Positions 16,289-25,104 of a DNA stretch of 64,000 nt are shown here, piece after piece (the stretch's first letter is position 1; each line of letters starts with the position of its first letter). This stretch comes from Rhodococcus opacus B4 (lineage in GTDB: Bacteria > Actinomycetota > Actinomycetes > Mycobacteriales > Mycobacteriaceae). Where the stretch lies: NCBI RefSeq assembly GCF_000010805.1, contig NC_012520.1:1-64000 (forward strand). Reading direction: 5' to 3'. The notes below the pieces were generated by a model. The model worked only from the letters and a program-made list of their open reading frames with translations. It searched no databases and was not told the DNA's origin. Made by a program: the position numbers and the translations under genes.

Positions 16289-16957
16289 CTACCTGTACTG
16301 ATTCGGTCGTCTGCGGGGATCGCCGACCGTGCCGCGCCGGCTTCGTTGGAGGCTGATTCGATGGTGGAGGCCCGCGATAGTGATGACGCCGATCGCATCG
16401 GCGATGTCCTGAGCGCGTCGCTGTCTGTCGAGCTCGACGACGAGGTCGATCACGGTGTCTTCGAGGATGTTCTCGGCGGCCTTGTACAGGTCCCAGAGCT
16501 GCTTGAGCTCCCATGCCCGAATCAGAGGGTTCGAGAAGTAGAGACCATCGACGATGCGATGAACCCGATCCACCTGGGCATTTGTTCTATCTGCAGGGCT
16601 TGACCAGGTCGCAAAGTGTGAGCTGGCCGAGCAGTCGTCGACCGTCGAGTCCAGTTCGGCGGCGACAGTCACCCAGGAGGTGGGACAGATAGCCCGTCGG
16701 GCTTGCCTGACTGCCTCGCCGAACGCGCGTTGACAGACTGCGGCGTACTCGGTGGCAGCGCGCCGGCCCTCGTTCAGCTCGCGCAGATCCATCAGGGAGG
16801 TGAAGTCGTGGCGGCCGCGGGTGAACTCTGTGGCCGCGAGAAGCGCCTCACTGCCGCTCCATTGGAAGCGAGACTGCCTACATTGATCGCGGTGCCAGCG
16901 CAGATCCTCGACCCACGGAAGGCCAAGCTCAAGGCCCTCGCCATTTGGCACCGTCAT
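16289..16957 (-). CDS. Hypothetical protein beside the 12-bp array
   Basis: 222 residues, mostly helical and hydrophilic (WHRDQCRQSRFQWSGSEALL, TEYAAVCQRAFGEAVRQARR, NILEDTVIDLVVELDRQRRA). No domain, signal or membrane segment is recognised. It ends 15 bases from the last unit of the 12-bp array and points towards parA. It could share in maintenance functions, but only position suggests this. Confidence 0.6.
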   Translation of the reverse strand: MTVPNGEGLELGLPWVEDLRWHRDQCRQSRFQWSGSEALLAATEFTRGRHDFTSLMDLRELNEGRRAATEYAAVCQRAFGEAVRQARRAICPTSWVTVAAELDSTVDDCSASSHFATWSSPADRTNAQVDRVHRIVDGLYFSNPLIRAWELKQLWDLYKAAENILEDTVIDLVVELDRQRRAQDIADAIGVITIAGLHHRISLQRSRRGTVGDPRRRPNQYR

Positions 16958-17483
16958 ATGAACATGATGCCATCATGCGGTGTGGGTGTCACCCATCGTT
17001 ACGCAATCGTCCCGAATTCTTCTAAGTGGTAGATGCAGTTCCCAAACAAGGTATCCCGAACGTGAAAGTATAGGAAAGCGGAAAGCAATCAATATTAGTT
17101 CGAACCAATCTCTAGGCCGTCCCATCTGCATCCCATGAGACTGGCAAGATTGCGTGTGCTGGCTATCAAGATTGCATAGAAACATCTCGAAAATTGTTTC
17201 ATCGCTATTTTGGGATGATATTGGTACGACACTGGGACGGGTATGCATGTGAATCAACTGTGGAGGCATGTACGTCCGCACTGCTCTCTTTGGTATAGGC
17301 ATGAGTTGGTCTATGTTGTTCATATAACATCGCGTTTCACGTTGAAGGTGCGCTCCTAGGGCACTGTTGACGGTATGTACCGCCGAGCCGAGTAGTCCAG
17401 GGCGGGCTGTATAAAACACATCAAGATCATTTGGGTACGAGCGAGTGCCTCTCGCTCCCTGTTCAGCATCGGAGTACATCGTC
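16958..17483. other. Gene-poor, AT-richer spacer
   Basis: No convincing gene. From about 17040 to 17350 the base composition drops well below the surroundings (for example AGTATAGGAAAGCGGAAAGC, CAATCAATATTAG). This might be a promoter region for the plus-strand gene at 17484 or an AT-rich unwinding region of an origin. A minus-strand frame at 16973-17479 has no coding character. Confidence 0.4.
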
Positions 17484-18044
17484 GTGACGCAGGAACATGG
17501 TCGACCTCAAGCCACTGGGGAACACCGTCCGTTGGCTTCGACCTTTCGATCGCCGGCTGCTCGATCGGTCGAACACATCGCATCCCAGTACATCGAGGGA
17601 TCTGATGATGTGGAAGTTGAACCGAATCGCGAAGCGCCACCTGAGCGTGGGTCGGTGGCAGACGCGGACGGCGGTGGGAAGTCGTCAAGCGTTCGGGTTC
17701 CGGCAAAGTGCCACGCAAAGCTTGAGCAGCTTCGTGAGCAAACGGGAATGACCAACGGTCAGATCTTCATTGTCGCGATCGAGGCGACGCATGAGCGTCT
17801 ACCCGAGCTGTTGTACCCCGGTGGACGAATCGGGGGAGGGCTCTTCGCGCCCCGTGGCATTCGCCCCAAATCGTCACGTGACGATTCTGAAACGCAAGTG
17901 ACATACCGCCTGTTCAAGTCCGACTTCGACGTCATTGATCAACTCGTCGTCGATCTCGCCGCGAAGTCGCGGTCCCATCTGATCACAGCGGCTCTGACCG
18001 GATACTTCTTCGGGGACGACGAACGCACACAGGCGGCAGAGTAG
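17484..18044 (+). CDS. Second putative DNA-binding partner, paralogue of the ParA partner
   Basis: 186 residues from GTG 17484, preceded by GGAG at 9 bases; an ATG-type start at 17445 lacks a ribosome site. A disordered acidic N-terminal third is followed by KSSSVRVPAKCHAKLEQLREQTGMTN, a strand and helices that fit a ribbon-helix-helix, then a second repeat-like unit (TQVTYRLFKSDFDVIDQLVVDLAAKSRSHLITA). The same two-part layout is seen in the protein at 13681-14409. The two genes flank the 12-bp array, so both may bind it, for example as adaptor and regulator. Confidence 0.6.
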   Translation: MTQEHGRPQATGEHRPLASTFRSPAARSVEHIASQYIEGSDDVEVEPNREAPPERGSVADADGGGKSSSVRVPAKCHAKLEQLREQTGMTNGQIFIVAIEATHERLPELLYPGGRIGGGLFAPRGIRPKSSRDDSETQVTYRLFKSDFDVIDQLVVDLAAKSRSHLITAALTGYFFGDDERTQAAE

Positions 18045-18056
18045 CGCCGACGAGCC

Positions 18057-18281
18057 CTACTTCTTGTTTGCGACTACTACCCAGAGCGCGAGAACAATCA
18101 TCGGCGCAACAGCGACGGGGACGGCCAGAAGTGAGTGGACAGTCGTCCCGGTCGCGGCCAAACCATCGATCGCGCTAACGAAATAGGGCCGCAAGAAACC
18201 CACAACCCCGCAATGTGACGACCGCGAAGGCGCCGGAGGATTCGGGATTCGCGGTGGGATCTGGAGATCGCGTCGGGGCAT
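18057..18281 (-). CDS. Small membrane protein
   Basis: 74 residues at most. The C-terminal half is hydrophobic (SLLAVPVAVAPMIVLALWVVVANKK), one clear transmembrane helix followed by two lysines, preceded by a weaker hydrophobic stretch. The N-terminal proline-rich part may not be translated; a later GTG near VVGFLRPYF is possible. Function unknown. Confidence 0.45.
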   Translation of the reverse strand: MPRRDLQIPPRIPNPPAPSRSSHCGVVGFLRPYFVSAIDGLAATGTTVHSLLAVPVAVAPMIVLALWVVVANKK

Positions 18282-18369
18282 CTGTCGCTCAGTTCGTCAT
18301 CGGGTCGCCAGTGGCAGTCCGACCTGCAGCTGCGAAATGTTCGAGCGCGTCGAAGCAAGCGGCGGCCGC

Positions 18370-18835
18370 CTTTGCCATCTGAGCGGCGCTGTGGCGGGCG
18401 TTTCGGAGGGAAACGCCCCAGCAGAGAGGTTGCATGTCTGTTCCGCAGTGGTGTGTGGGTCGGTGGTATCCCTAGAGCGCCAGCTGTCAGTTTCCTGATA
18501 TCAGCGCTCTGATGCCAGGTGGGGGAGAGGTTGACCTCGGCGAGCAGTCGGGTGAGCAATTGCGTGTGCGCGTCGCCGTGGAATCCGCCAGCGATGTGCC
18601 CCTCCATGCGTCCTCGTGCGAGTCCGGAGGCCGAGTACCGCACTCGCGTCCGCAGTGAGCTCGCTGTGACTCGGAGAGGTAATGTTCCAGTACCTTCCGG
18701 TGCTCGTGTCGATGACGGCGATGTCCCGCACCTGGTGAATGCTGCCACCGCTCCCTGACGTCGTCACGTGTACGACGAACAGATCGCGACCACGGTATTT
18801 GAACGATGAAGGGGGAGGAGCCTGGCGTGCAGGCT
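18370..18835 (-). pseudogene. Frameshifted hypothetical gene
   Basis: A minus-strand frame with good protein character (FKYRGRDLFVVHVTTSGSGG, then VRDIAVIDTSTGRYWNITSP and SHSELTADAS) breaks near 18650. A neighbouring frame then takes over with VRYSASGLARGRMEGHIAGG, FHGDAHTQLLTRLLAEVNLS and PTWHQSADIRKLT. One indel joins them. No start is clear at the 5' side. No family is recognised. A sequencing error would look the same. Confidence 0.4.
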
Positions 18836-18921
18836 AGTTGCGGTCCTGTGACTGCGTCCTCCTCGATGGGTCTTGCCACCCGGGGCCTCGGTGCCCGCTG
18901 GCCCGGATGCTCTGTGCCCGA

Positions 18922-19188
18922 CTACGCCGTCGTCGTCGCCCGATTAGTGGGGAAGTCCGCTCGAACTGCTTGGACGAACGCCTCGTATTGAGTCTCGGCG
19001 AATCGAGCGAAACGAGAGGTTGGGGCGATTCCGTCGTACCGTTGTCCATCGAATTCGATCGAGGTGGTCGGCTGATCGCTGCCGACGATTGAGTACTCCG
19101 AGATCGGTCTATGGGTGACGGTGTCACGCGTCCGCTTGAGAGGCTCCGATCCGCCCTGTTCAGCGCGCAGCTCGACACCCTTGTTCAT
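18922..19188 (-). CDS. Small hypothetical protein
   Basis: 88 residues from ATG 19188 (MNKGVELRAEQGGSEPLKRT), ending TNRATTTA. It is hydrophilic, with a beta-rich middle (TTSIEFDGQRYDGIAP) and a C-terminal helix (RFAETQYEAFVQAVRADF). It starts 17 bases after the gene upstream and may be co-transcribed with it. No family recognised. Confidence 0.45.
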   Translation of the reverse strand: MNKGVELRAEQGGSEPLKRTRDTVTHRPISEYSIVGSDQPTTSIEFDGQRYDGIAPTSRFARFAETQYEAFVQAVRADFPTNRATTTA

Positions 19189-19205
19189 AGCCTCACGCAG
19201 GTGAT

Positions 19206-19556
19206 CTAGATCTGAATCCCTGCCCGAGCGTCGTATTGGACAGATTTTCGCAGCCGATAGGCCGCTGCAGCACAGAGGTCCAGACATGTCATCGCTGTAC
19301 GTGAGGCGTAGTCGACCGGTGCCAACATCAGGATGTTGAACTGTTCATTCGAGAGGCGCTCCTGCATTTGCCTGTGGCCGTCCCGCTCGCGCGACCATTC
19401 GGCCATCCCGCCCGCGAGCCGGACGAAGCCGACCTGGAAACCTGCGGACGAAACGAGGTGTGACGCGGCCTGGTATTTATCGCCGAGCTGCCTGAGCCGA
19501 GCGGAGACGAGGTTCGAGAGGTCCAGCTGCTTCACGTTGACGGCGGAGTCGCCCAT
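19206..19556 (-). CDS. Small helical hypothetical protein
   Basis: 116 residues (MGDSAVNVKQLDLSNLVSAR), predicted mainly helical, about 12 kDa, without signal or membrane segment. Its size and long helices loosely recall WXG100-type proteins, but the central WXG is absent (the only Trp is in AEWSRERDG), so that call is not made. It lies between the cutinase gene and the 88-residue gene, all on the minus strand. Confidence 0.5.
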   Translation of the reverse strand: MGDSAVNVKQLDLSNLVSARLRQLGDKYQAASHLVSSAGFQVGFVRLAGGMAEWSRERDGHRQMQERLSNEQFNILMLAPVDYASRTAMTCLDLCAAAAYRLRKSVQYDARAGIQI

Positions 19557-19737
19557 CTACTCAGTCTGGCAGTGGGCGCGCCGGATACAACAGGTCTTGC
19601 CCCGGATGGCCGGATACGTGAGGCGTATGGGAAACGTCGGGTCTTCCGTCTGTCCCACCGCGAAAAGGACCCCGGCCGGTGGGACCCTTTTCTGGCAATA
19701 CTGTTCGGTGCGGGCGGTCGGCTCGGAGTGTCTGGGC

Positions 19738-21795
19738 TCACCGACCGGCATCGAACCAACCTCCATTCGATGTACGACCGATTTTGGCCACGGCCTTGGC
19801 GATCGGATCGCGGAAGTGGTTGGTCATGTCCTGCAGGGCCGTAGTGCCTGATGAATCGACGACGAGCTCCCCGTAGTTCTGGTGAGTTCCGGACCCGATG
19901 AATGAGGCGAACTTCACCCCTTCAGCACCGATCTGGGAAAGGGCGTTTGCACCGTCAGAGCCTGCCAGGGCGGTGAGGCTCGAGGCGAGCTTTCCAAGGT
20001 CCCCAGCCTGTGACTGCTGCATGATCTGCTGTCCGGTCGTCGTGGACGCCGACACCGAACCGAGCTTGGACGCGTCGGTCTTCTGGCCACCGCTGAGTGT
20101 GCCCACCGCGATCTTCGCGAAGTCGAGGATGTGGGGGAGTGCGCCGAGGCCGGCTCCGATGATGTCGCCGGTTTCGATGGCGTGCCAGAGCTGTTTTTGG
20201 AGTTCGCCAGCGGTGTTCGCCAGACCAATGATGTCGAGATTCCCGACGACGCCGACGATCATCGAGATGATCTGTGCGGCGCCGGATGGGTCGGGAATCA
20301 TCGCGATCAGGGCCGCCGCGGTCTTGTAGTCGAGCCCGGCGGCGAGCGTGATGAGTGGCTCGAACAGGACATTGATCCGGTCGAATTCGGCGTGGACAGC
20401 CTTGACCTTGGCCATCGGATCGAGACCCGGATCGAGAACAATGTGCGGGATCCGGTTGAACACGATGTCGAGGACTGCAGGGATGTTGTTGGCGAGGTCG
20501 AATGCGTTCGTCCCGATGTGCGTGACCTGGTTGATGAGCACGCTCGGCTTGATGATCGAAAGTGCGTCCGCCGCGAGTGACAGACCATCAGCCGGAGTAG
20601 CGGCCAAGGGGGAGACCTGAGTGGACAAGGTATCCACCGATGTCTGCAGCTGCTGCACCTGATCCGGCGTGGAGGCATTCTGAACCGTCCGCGCGATGGT
20701 GTCCGCGGCCTGAAATGCACTCGTAAGGTCGATGCCTTTGACCTTGTCGACGAGCTGGCCGGCGGCGTATTCGGGAGTCGACGCGTCCGCGGTCTTGAGC
20801 GTCTGTTCCACAGCCGGATTCTGGGTAACCCAGCTGGTCGTATCGACCACCGGAACAAGGGTGTTGGCAACATCTGTCGCCGCCGATTCCATGCTCTTCA
20901 GGTCCGGAGCGCCGGACTGCAGCTGTTGCTGGAGGGTCTCGATGTTGCCGGCCAATCCCGGAAGATCGACCTTCGAGTAGTCGGACACCAAGGCGTTCTG
21001 CAGACCCGCGGTGGTGGGCTGAAATCCATCGCTCTGCTGCGGACCGGAAGCAGTCGGAGGCTGCGCAAGCACCCGTCCAAGTCCGGCGAGCAATCCATCC
21101 TTGCCGGCGTTGGTCGAGCAGTAGAGGTCGTCGGGGGCGCAGTACGAACGCGTGACTGCAGCAGTCTTTCCGAACCCGCCCGGCCTGGCCCCCGCGATCC
21201 CAACACCGTCGACGGGAGGACCGACGAGAGTGTTGTCGCCATTCGAACTCTGCCGTGGGTCAGCAACAAGACCGACAGCGATCAACTTCTCTGCCGGGAT
21301 CGGACCCTTGTCGTGGCCGATCAACCACGCCAAGTCGCCGGCCACGTCCGCACCCTGGCTGTAGCCGCCGAGTGCGAACAGAGTGTTCGGGCATTGCGTT
21401 GCACGAGTCTGCATCACGCGCGCGCCGGCCGCGATGCCAGATGCCTTACTGATGCCATAGGTCTTGCCCTTGTTGAAGGCGGACGCTTCGTACGCCGGAT
21501 AGGTGATCTTGATGGAGCTACCGAACAGCTGGGAAAGAGGATCGGTGACCTGCTTGAGCAGACCCTTCGCGACGTCGGGATTGGCGGTCGAGTCCGTCTC
21601 GAACGTTCCCGGCATCATCACCACTTCCACTGCCGGGCAGCCCGATGATGCCGGCGCCGCCCCGGCCTGACTTGGCGACACAACCGCGATGAGCGAGGCG
21701 AGGAGTGCAGCGAGCAAGGAGGCGACGAGCAGGGCAACCCGGCCGCTGTCGTTGGCGCGACCGTCCTCAGATGATGGTGCGTGAAGGTTTGTCAT
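19738..21795 (-). CDS. Secreted cutinase-family protein with a large inserted domain
   Basis: 685 residues, about three times a normal cutinase. Signal peptide or anchor at 20-47 (ALLVASLLAALLASLIAVVS, then GAAPAS). The cutinase alpha/beta-hydrolase core has the nucleophile in GGYSQGAD (S146) and the acid in a Cys-bounded loop (CAPDDLYC, 219-226). The expected catalytic His is not nearby; a matching H-x-N-Y (H638) is close to the C-terminus. Some 400 helical residues (about 235-630), rich in Ala, Leu and Asp, lie between, with several amphipathic or hydrophobic helices. Cutinase-like genes accompany transfer regions in some actinomycete plasmids, perhaps to open the mycolate envelope; this is inference. 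It follows the sigma-like and small membrane genes as an operon. Confidence 0.8.
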   Translation of the reverse strand: MTNLHAPSSEDGRANDSGRVALLVASLLAALLASLIAVVSPSQAGAAPASSGCPAVEVVMMPGTFETDSTANPDVAKGLLKQVTDPLSQLFGSSIKITYPAYEASAFNKGKTYGISKASGIAAGARVMQTRATQCPNTLFALGGYSQGADVAGDLAWLIGHDKGPIPAEKLIAVGLVADPRQSSNGDNTLVGPPVDGVGIAGARPGGFGKTAAVTRSYCAPDDLYCSTNAGKDGLLAGLGRVLAQPPTASGPQQSDGFQPTTAGLQNALVSDYSKVDLPGLAGNIETLQQQLQSGAPDLKSMESAATDVANTLVPVVDTTSWVTQNPAVEQTLKTADASTPEYAAGQLVDKVKGIDLTSAFQAADTIARTVQNASTPDQVQQLQTSVDTLSTQVSPLAATPADGLSLAADALSIIKPSVLINQVTHIGTNAFDLANNIPAVLDIVFNRIPHIVLDPGLDPMAKVKAVHAEFDRINVLFEPLITLAAGLDYKTAAALIAMIPDPSGAAQIISMIVGVVGNLDIIGLANTAGELQKQLWHAIETGDIIGAGLGALPHILDFAKIAVGTLSGGQKTDASKLGSVSASTTTGQQIMQQSQAGDLGKLASSLTALAGSDGANALSQIGAEGVKFASFIGSGTHQNYGELVVDSSGTTALQDMTNHFRDPIAKAVAKIGRTSNGGWFDAGR

Positions 21796-21811
21796 GAGTG
21801 TTCTCTCTTCG

Positions 21812-22075
21812 TCAGCGATACAGCGCCGGCACGATGACCCGACCGCTGTCGATATGAGTGGTGATGTCGCGGGGCAGAAAGTCAGCGACAGTGAGAGCGA
21901 CTCTGCTCATCACATGCGAGGACTCGGCGAGCAGTCCGGGACGAGCGATTGCGGGGCGGGTGAGTGCAGCATCGAATCCTCGCGTCGCTTCGAGGAGCAA
22001 GGACGTTTCGGTCAGAAGAAACGCCGCCGCGATGAAGACCATGACGGTGAACAGAGGCGCGAGACTACGGATCAT
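21812..22075 (-). CDS. Small membrane protein coupled to the sigma-like gene
   Basis: 87 residues from ATG 22075, which overlaps the sigma-like gene's stop (TGATG). An N-terminal transmembrane helix (LFTVMVFIAAAFLLTETSLL) is followed by about 60 polar residues (TRGFDAALTRPAIARPGLLA), probably outside the cell. The cutinase gene starts 16 bases later. It may be an anti-sigma factor, as small membrane genes after sigma genes often are, or a partner of the cutinase; no anti-sigma motif is visible. Confidence 0.65.
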   Translation of the reverse strand: MIRSLAPLFTVMVFIAAAFLLTETSLLLEATRGFDAALTRPAIARPGLLAESSHVMSRVALTVADFLPRDITTHIDSGRVIVPALYR

Positions 22076-22911
22076 CAGATCACCGCAGTAGTCGTTGCAG
22101 TCCGACGACGACCACGTGCAAACCGGGGTCGAGGAGTCGGCGGGTTGGAGGCGACGACACTTTTGCGAATGCGTGTGACCGCGCGGTAGAGCCGCTGGCG
22201 AAGCGCTGCCGGAGTCATCCCAATCTCCGCGGCAATCACGGCCAGGTCGCAATCGGTCTGCTCGAGGTATGCCCGCTGAATCAGGGTGCGATCGAGGTCG
22301 TTGATGACCTTCTTTTCGACCGCCCAGGAGAGCAGAGCCGGAGCAGAGATATCCGCTTCCGGCTCGTTCTCAGCACTGTCGGACTCGTCCATGACATCGG
22401 AGGCGGGGATCTCCTGGGTGAAGGTTTCCTCGCACGTGATCTTCTTCAGCGTGTGCAGGAAGAGCGCCGCGTAGACGTTCTCACCGGAGGGCCTGTAGGT
22501 GGCGATCAGTGACATAAACGTGGCCACAGTGGAGGCCGCTCTCTCATCGCACGCGTAATACCGATCGTGCCCACTGACCCGTGCGTGGCGCGTCAGGGAG
22601 ATGAGCTTGCCGAGCATCAGCTGCAGTAGCGCTCGCCCGGCAAGGGCGCTTCCTTCCTGATGCAGTCTCAGCAGCGCCAGAAGCACACCATCACGATCTC
22701 GGCGGTGCGCCGCGGCGAGATCGTTGAGATCCGCGACGTCACGGAGCGCGGCCCGGCTCACCGACCACGTCAAGACTTCGGCGGCGGGGCGAGCGCAGAG
22801 GTACATCCACTCGGTGTTCAAGCGGCTGTACAGATTGCTCTGCGCGGTGCTGCGAACCGGCGTTGCCGATGACGCTGTGATGGCGGTGGGTGCGTGGGTG
22901 GACGTTTCCAC
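22075..22911 (-). CDS. Sigma-70-like (ECF-type) factor
   Basis: 278 residues from GTG 22911, chosen for the GAGGAGA site six bases upstream; the open frame extends to 22962. The C-terminal end looks like sigma region 4: LIQRAYLEQTDCDLAVIAAE, then IGMTPAALRQRLYRAVTRIR, a clear helix-turn-helix. The middle (GRALLQLMLGKLISLTRHAR, AASTVATFMSLIATYRPS) could be a divergent region 2. It is encoded divergently from the transfer operon. It is a good candidate to recognise the four-copy TGTCAC-N16-GGATCT element. A phage-type HTH regulator is the alternative. Confidence 0.6.
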   Translation of the reverse strand: METSTHAPTAITASSATPVRSTAQSNLYSRLNTEWMYLCARPAAEVLTWSVSRAALRDVADLNDLAAAHRRDRDGVLLALLRLHQEGSALAGRALLQLMLGKLISLTRHARVSGHDRYYACDERAASTVATFMSLIATYRPSGENVYAALFLHTLKKITCEETFTQEIPASDVMDESDSAENEPEADISAPALLSWAVEKKVINDLDRTLIQRAYLEQTDCDLAVIAAEIGMTPAALRQRLYRAVTRIRKSVVASNPPTPRPRFARGRRRTATTTAVI

Positions 22912-23151
22912 GATCGGTCTCCTCTGGGCGCGGGCGAGGTGGTCTCGCGCCCAGTACAGCAACCGGATATTGCCTCTGACCTGCGTGTTTGTTGTTGCCG
23001 GAGGGGCTGTCGTTATTGCCAGGGCGTTGTTGCCGTGAAGGTTCCGGCTGTGCGGCGGTGGGCCAGGGAGTGCCCCTCACGTGCGCTCTTTCGGCTGAGG
23101 CAATAACCCCTTGGTGACTGCAGAAAAACTTCAAGAAAGTTTCGCGAACGA

Positions 23152-23196
23152 TGTCACTCAAGCCCCCGGACCCGGATCTTCCTCCAAGTAGAAGCC
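23152..23196 (+). promoter_or_regulatory. Shared TGTCAC-N16-GGATCTTCC element, copy 2 (transfer operon)
   Basis: TGTCAC at 23152-23157, then 16 bases, GGATCTTCCTCC from 23174, and AGTAGAAG. It lies 50 bases before the first gene of the transfer operon, within the 335-bp divergent spacer next to the sigma-like gene. The spacing suits a -35/-10 pair of an ECF-type promoter. Confidence 0.65.
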
Positions 23197-23246
23197 CACT
23201 TTTTCTGTGTGGCGCTCTTCCACACCCCAGTCGCCAGGAGGACCGG

Positions 23247-23510
23247 ATGCACGAGCTCGACAACTCGCTGCAAGCCCAGCTGCACGATCTCGGCTACGTG
23301 CACGCCGTCACCGAGGAGATCCGTCGAGTCGCGGCAGCCCTGGCGGTGAACCCTCTCGATGAAGAGGCGAACACTTCGCTGTGGCTGTTGGTGTTCGTCG
23401 AAGCGCCAGCCGCGCGCGCCGCGCTGTCGCGGGCGTCCGCATTCGACATCGCGGATTCCGTCCCCGATTGCAGAACGTCCGACCCGACGACAGAAGCCGG
23501 CATCCGATGA
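23247..23510 (+). CDS. First small gene of the transfer operon
   Basis: 87 residues from ATG 23247, which has a strong CAGGAGG site. It is helical and acidic (MHELDNSLQAQLHDLGYVHA, VTEEIRRVAAALAVNPLDEE). No membrane segment or known domain. The stop overlaps the next start (ATGA). As the leader gene of a type IV-like transfer operon it may be regulatory or an accessory factor; function unknown. Confidence 0.7.
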   Translation: MHELDNSLQAQLHDLGYVHAVTEEIRRVAAALAVNPLDEEANTSLWLLVFVEAPAARAALSRASAFDIADSVPDCRTSDPTTEAGIR

Positions 23511-24688
23511 AAATCGACCTCGCGAAAATCAACAACTTCGGCCGCAGCCCCAAGAGCAAGACCGATCCCGCGACTGAAAATAGCGTCGACTCCGTTGTCG
23601 CCGAAGCCGAGGAGTTGGCGCGCGCGGTGCGTGCACAGTGGGGCCTTCGGCAGGTGTGGACCACCCGACTTCTCAAGGCAGGAATCCTTGCCGCACTCGG
23701 CGCCGGAATAGTTGCCCTGATCCTCGTCGTCTTCGGATCCTCGCCCACCCCGAACCTCACCGACAACGCCACCAAGGACACCGCAGACGTCGACACAATC
23801 GGTCAAGCGAAAGCCGAAGATCTTGCTCGGCAGTTCGTCGTTGCCTGGCTCCAGGCATCGCGTGGGAATGAACAAGAACTCGATCATTTCGTCTCGGGAA
23901 GCCCCAGCCTTCCGACCGCGCCGTTGTTTGCCGCGACTGATCCGGCCGTCGCGTCGATCGACTACGAGCAGAAGTCACGGACATACGCGGTGACGATCTC
24001 GGTGTCAGTTCGAGCCGCCTCGGACGCGAATGCGGCCACAGTTCGTCGCTACTTTCAGGTGCCGGTTGTGGTCACCGAAGCGGGCGTGAGGGCCGCCGCA
24101 CTCCCCGCCGAAGTAGCTGAACCGTCGACCTCGATCGACGTCAAGCTCGGCTACAAGTACCGGGTCGCCAACCATCCCATCGCCACGTCCGCGCACGAGT
24201 TCCTGTCCGCGATGTTGACCGGCAACGGGGAAGTAGCGCGCTATCTCACGCCGGGGGTTTCGATCGCCCCGATTGTTCCGGCGCCGTATCGCAGAGTGGC
24301 AATCACCGATGTCTATTCGTCGGAAGACCTGAGTGCTGCCAGTGCATCGGCACCGCTGCCTGACGGTGATGTTGTGCGCCTCCTGGTGACGGCAGCGCAG
24401 AAAGTCGCCGAGGTCGATTCGGTCAGTGGGCAGTACGCGCTGACGATGACCTCCCGCGGCGGCCGGTGGGAGGTCAGCGCAATTGACGCAACGCCGTTGT
24501 ACCCGCCGGCGGCACCCCGAACACCATCCTCGTCAACGACCGCACCGAGCTCGACCACACCAAGTGCCGGTGCCCCGGAGTCCGCATCGCCTGATTCAGG
24601 ACAGACCCCCGCACTTTCGGTGCCGACTGCCGGCGACGTGCCGCTTTTTTCCCCGTCAGGAACCGATCCTCATTCATCCGGAAGGTAA
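23507..24688 (+). CDS. TcpC-family conjugal transfer protein (VirB8-like)
   Basis: 393 residues from ATG 23507. A cytoplasmic start, one transmembrane helix (about 53-76, LLKAGILAALGAGIVALILV), then two NTF2/VirB8-like domains outside (QAKAEDLARQFVVAWLQASR about 100; HEFLSAMLTGNGEVARYLTP about 245), ending in a Ser/Thr/Pro-rich tail. TcpC proteins form a trimeric outer part of Gram-positive conjugation channels. Gene order with the VirB4, VirB6 and hydrolase genes downstream supports this. The long start in the same frame (23381) overlaps the upstream gene and is rejected. Confidence 0.8.
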   Translation: MKIDLAKINNFGRSPKSKTDPATENSVDSVVAEAEELARAVRAQWGLRQVWTTRLLKAGILAALGAGIVALILVVFGSSPTPNLTDNATKDTADVDTIGQAKAEDLARQFVVAWLQASRGNEQELDHFVSGSPSLPTAPLFAATDPAVASIDYEQKSRTYAVTISVSVRAASDANAATVRRYFQVPVVVTEAGVRAAALPAEVAEPSTSIDVKLGYKYRVANHPIATSAHEFLSAMLTGNGEVARYLTPGVSIAPIVPAPYRRVAITDVYSSEDLSAASASAPLPDGDVVRLLVTAAQKVAEVDSVSGQYALTMTSRGGRWEVSAIDATPLYPPAAPRTPSSSTTAPSSTTPSAGAPESASPDSGQTPALSVPTAGDVPLFSPSGTDPHSSGR

Positions 24689-24694
24689 CCCATC

Positions 24695-25021
24695 ATGTCC
24701 ATTGCGCTCGCAACCACCGATCCCAACAACGCGGTCCTCGCCGCAGGGCTTTTCGACAAGGCGCAGGAGTTCACCAGCAACGGCAAGCTGCTCCTCCAGT
24801 CGGCCGCCGGCTGCCTCGTTTTGTTCTTCCTTCTCAAGAATCTGATGGCCTCATTCACAGTTGCCCGGCTCATCACTTCCGCGCTCATCGGCGGTGCAGC
24901 ACTGTGGGTCGTCTTCAACATGGACGTCCTGAAGGACTCGACAGGTGAGGAGTTGGAGAGCGCTCCCGCCGTGGTGCACATCGTGGCCGAGCCGATTTCC
25001 GGCTTAGACCTTCCCGTGTGA
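24695..25021 (+). CDS. Small two-helix membrane protein of the transfer operon
   Basis: 108 residues, start 6 bases after tcpC with GGAAGG upstream. Two hydrophobic helices (LLLQSAAGCLVLFFLLKNLM and LITSALIGGAALWVVFNMDV) are separated by a short loop, with a polar C-terminus. Size and topology match VirB2-type pilins or the small channel proteins found at this position in actinobacterial transfer operons. No cleavable signal is obvious. Confidence 0.7.
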   Translation: MSIALATTDPNNAVLAAGLFDKAQEFTSNGKLLLQSAAGCLVLFFLLKNLMASFTVARLITSALIGGAALWVVFNMDVLKDSTGEELESAPAVVHIVAEPISGLDLPV

Positions 25022-25104
25022 TCTCCGCTCGTTCGCACCGGCTGAAAGATGCCTTGCCAGCACTGACCTCGTTGCGCCACCGACCTCTTACAAGGAGGGC
25101 TCCC

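Noticed and set aside
16973..17479. 168-codon minus-strand frame
   Set aside because: No protein-like pattern, AT-richer non-coding stretch, no known domain.
19206..19556. WXG100 (ESX) protein
   Set aside because: Size fits but the central WXG turn is missing and no ESX genes are nearby.
20926..21648. 240-codon plus-strand frame opposite the cutinase gene
   Set aside because: Shadow frame; the minus strand has a signal peptide and catalytic motifs.
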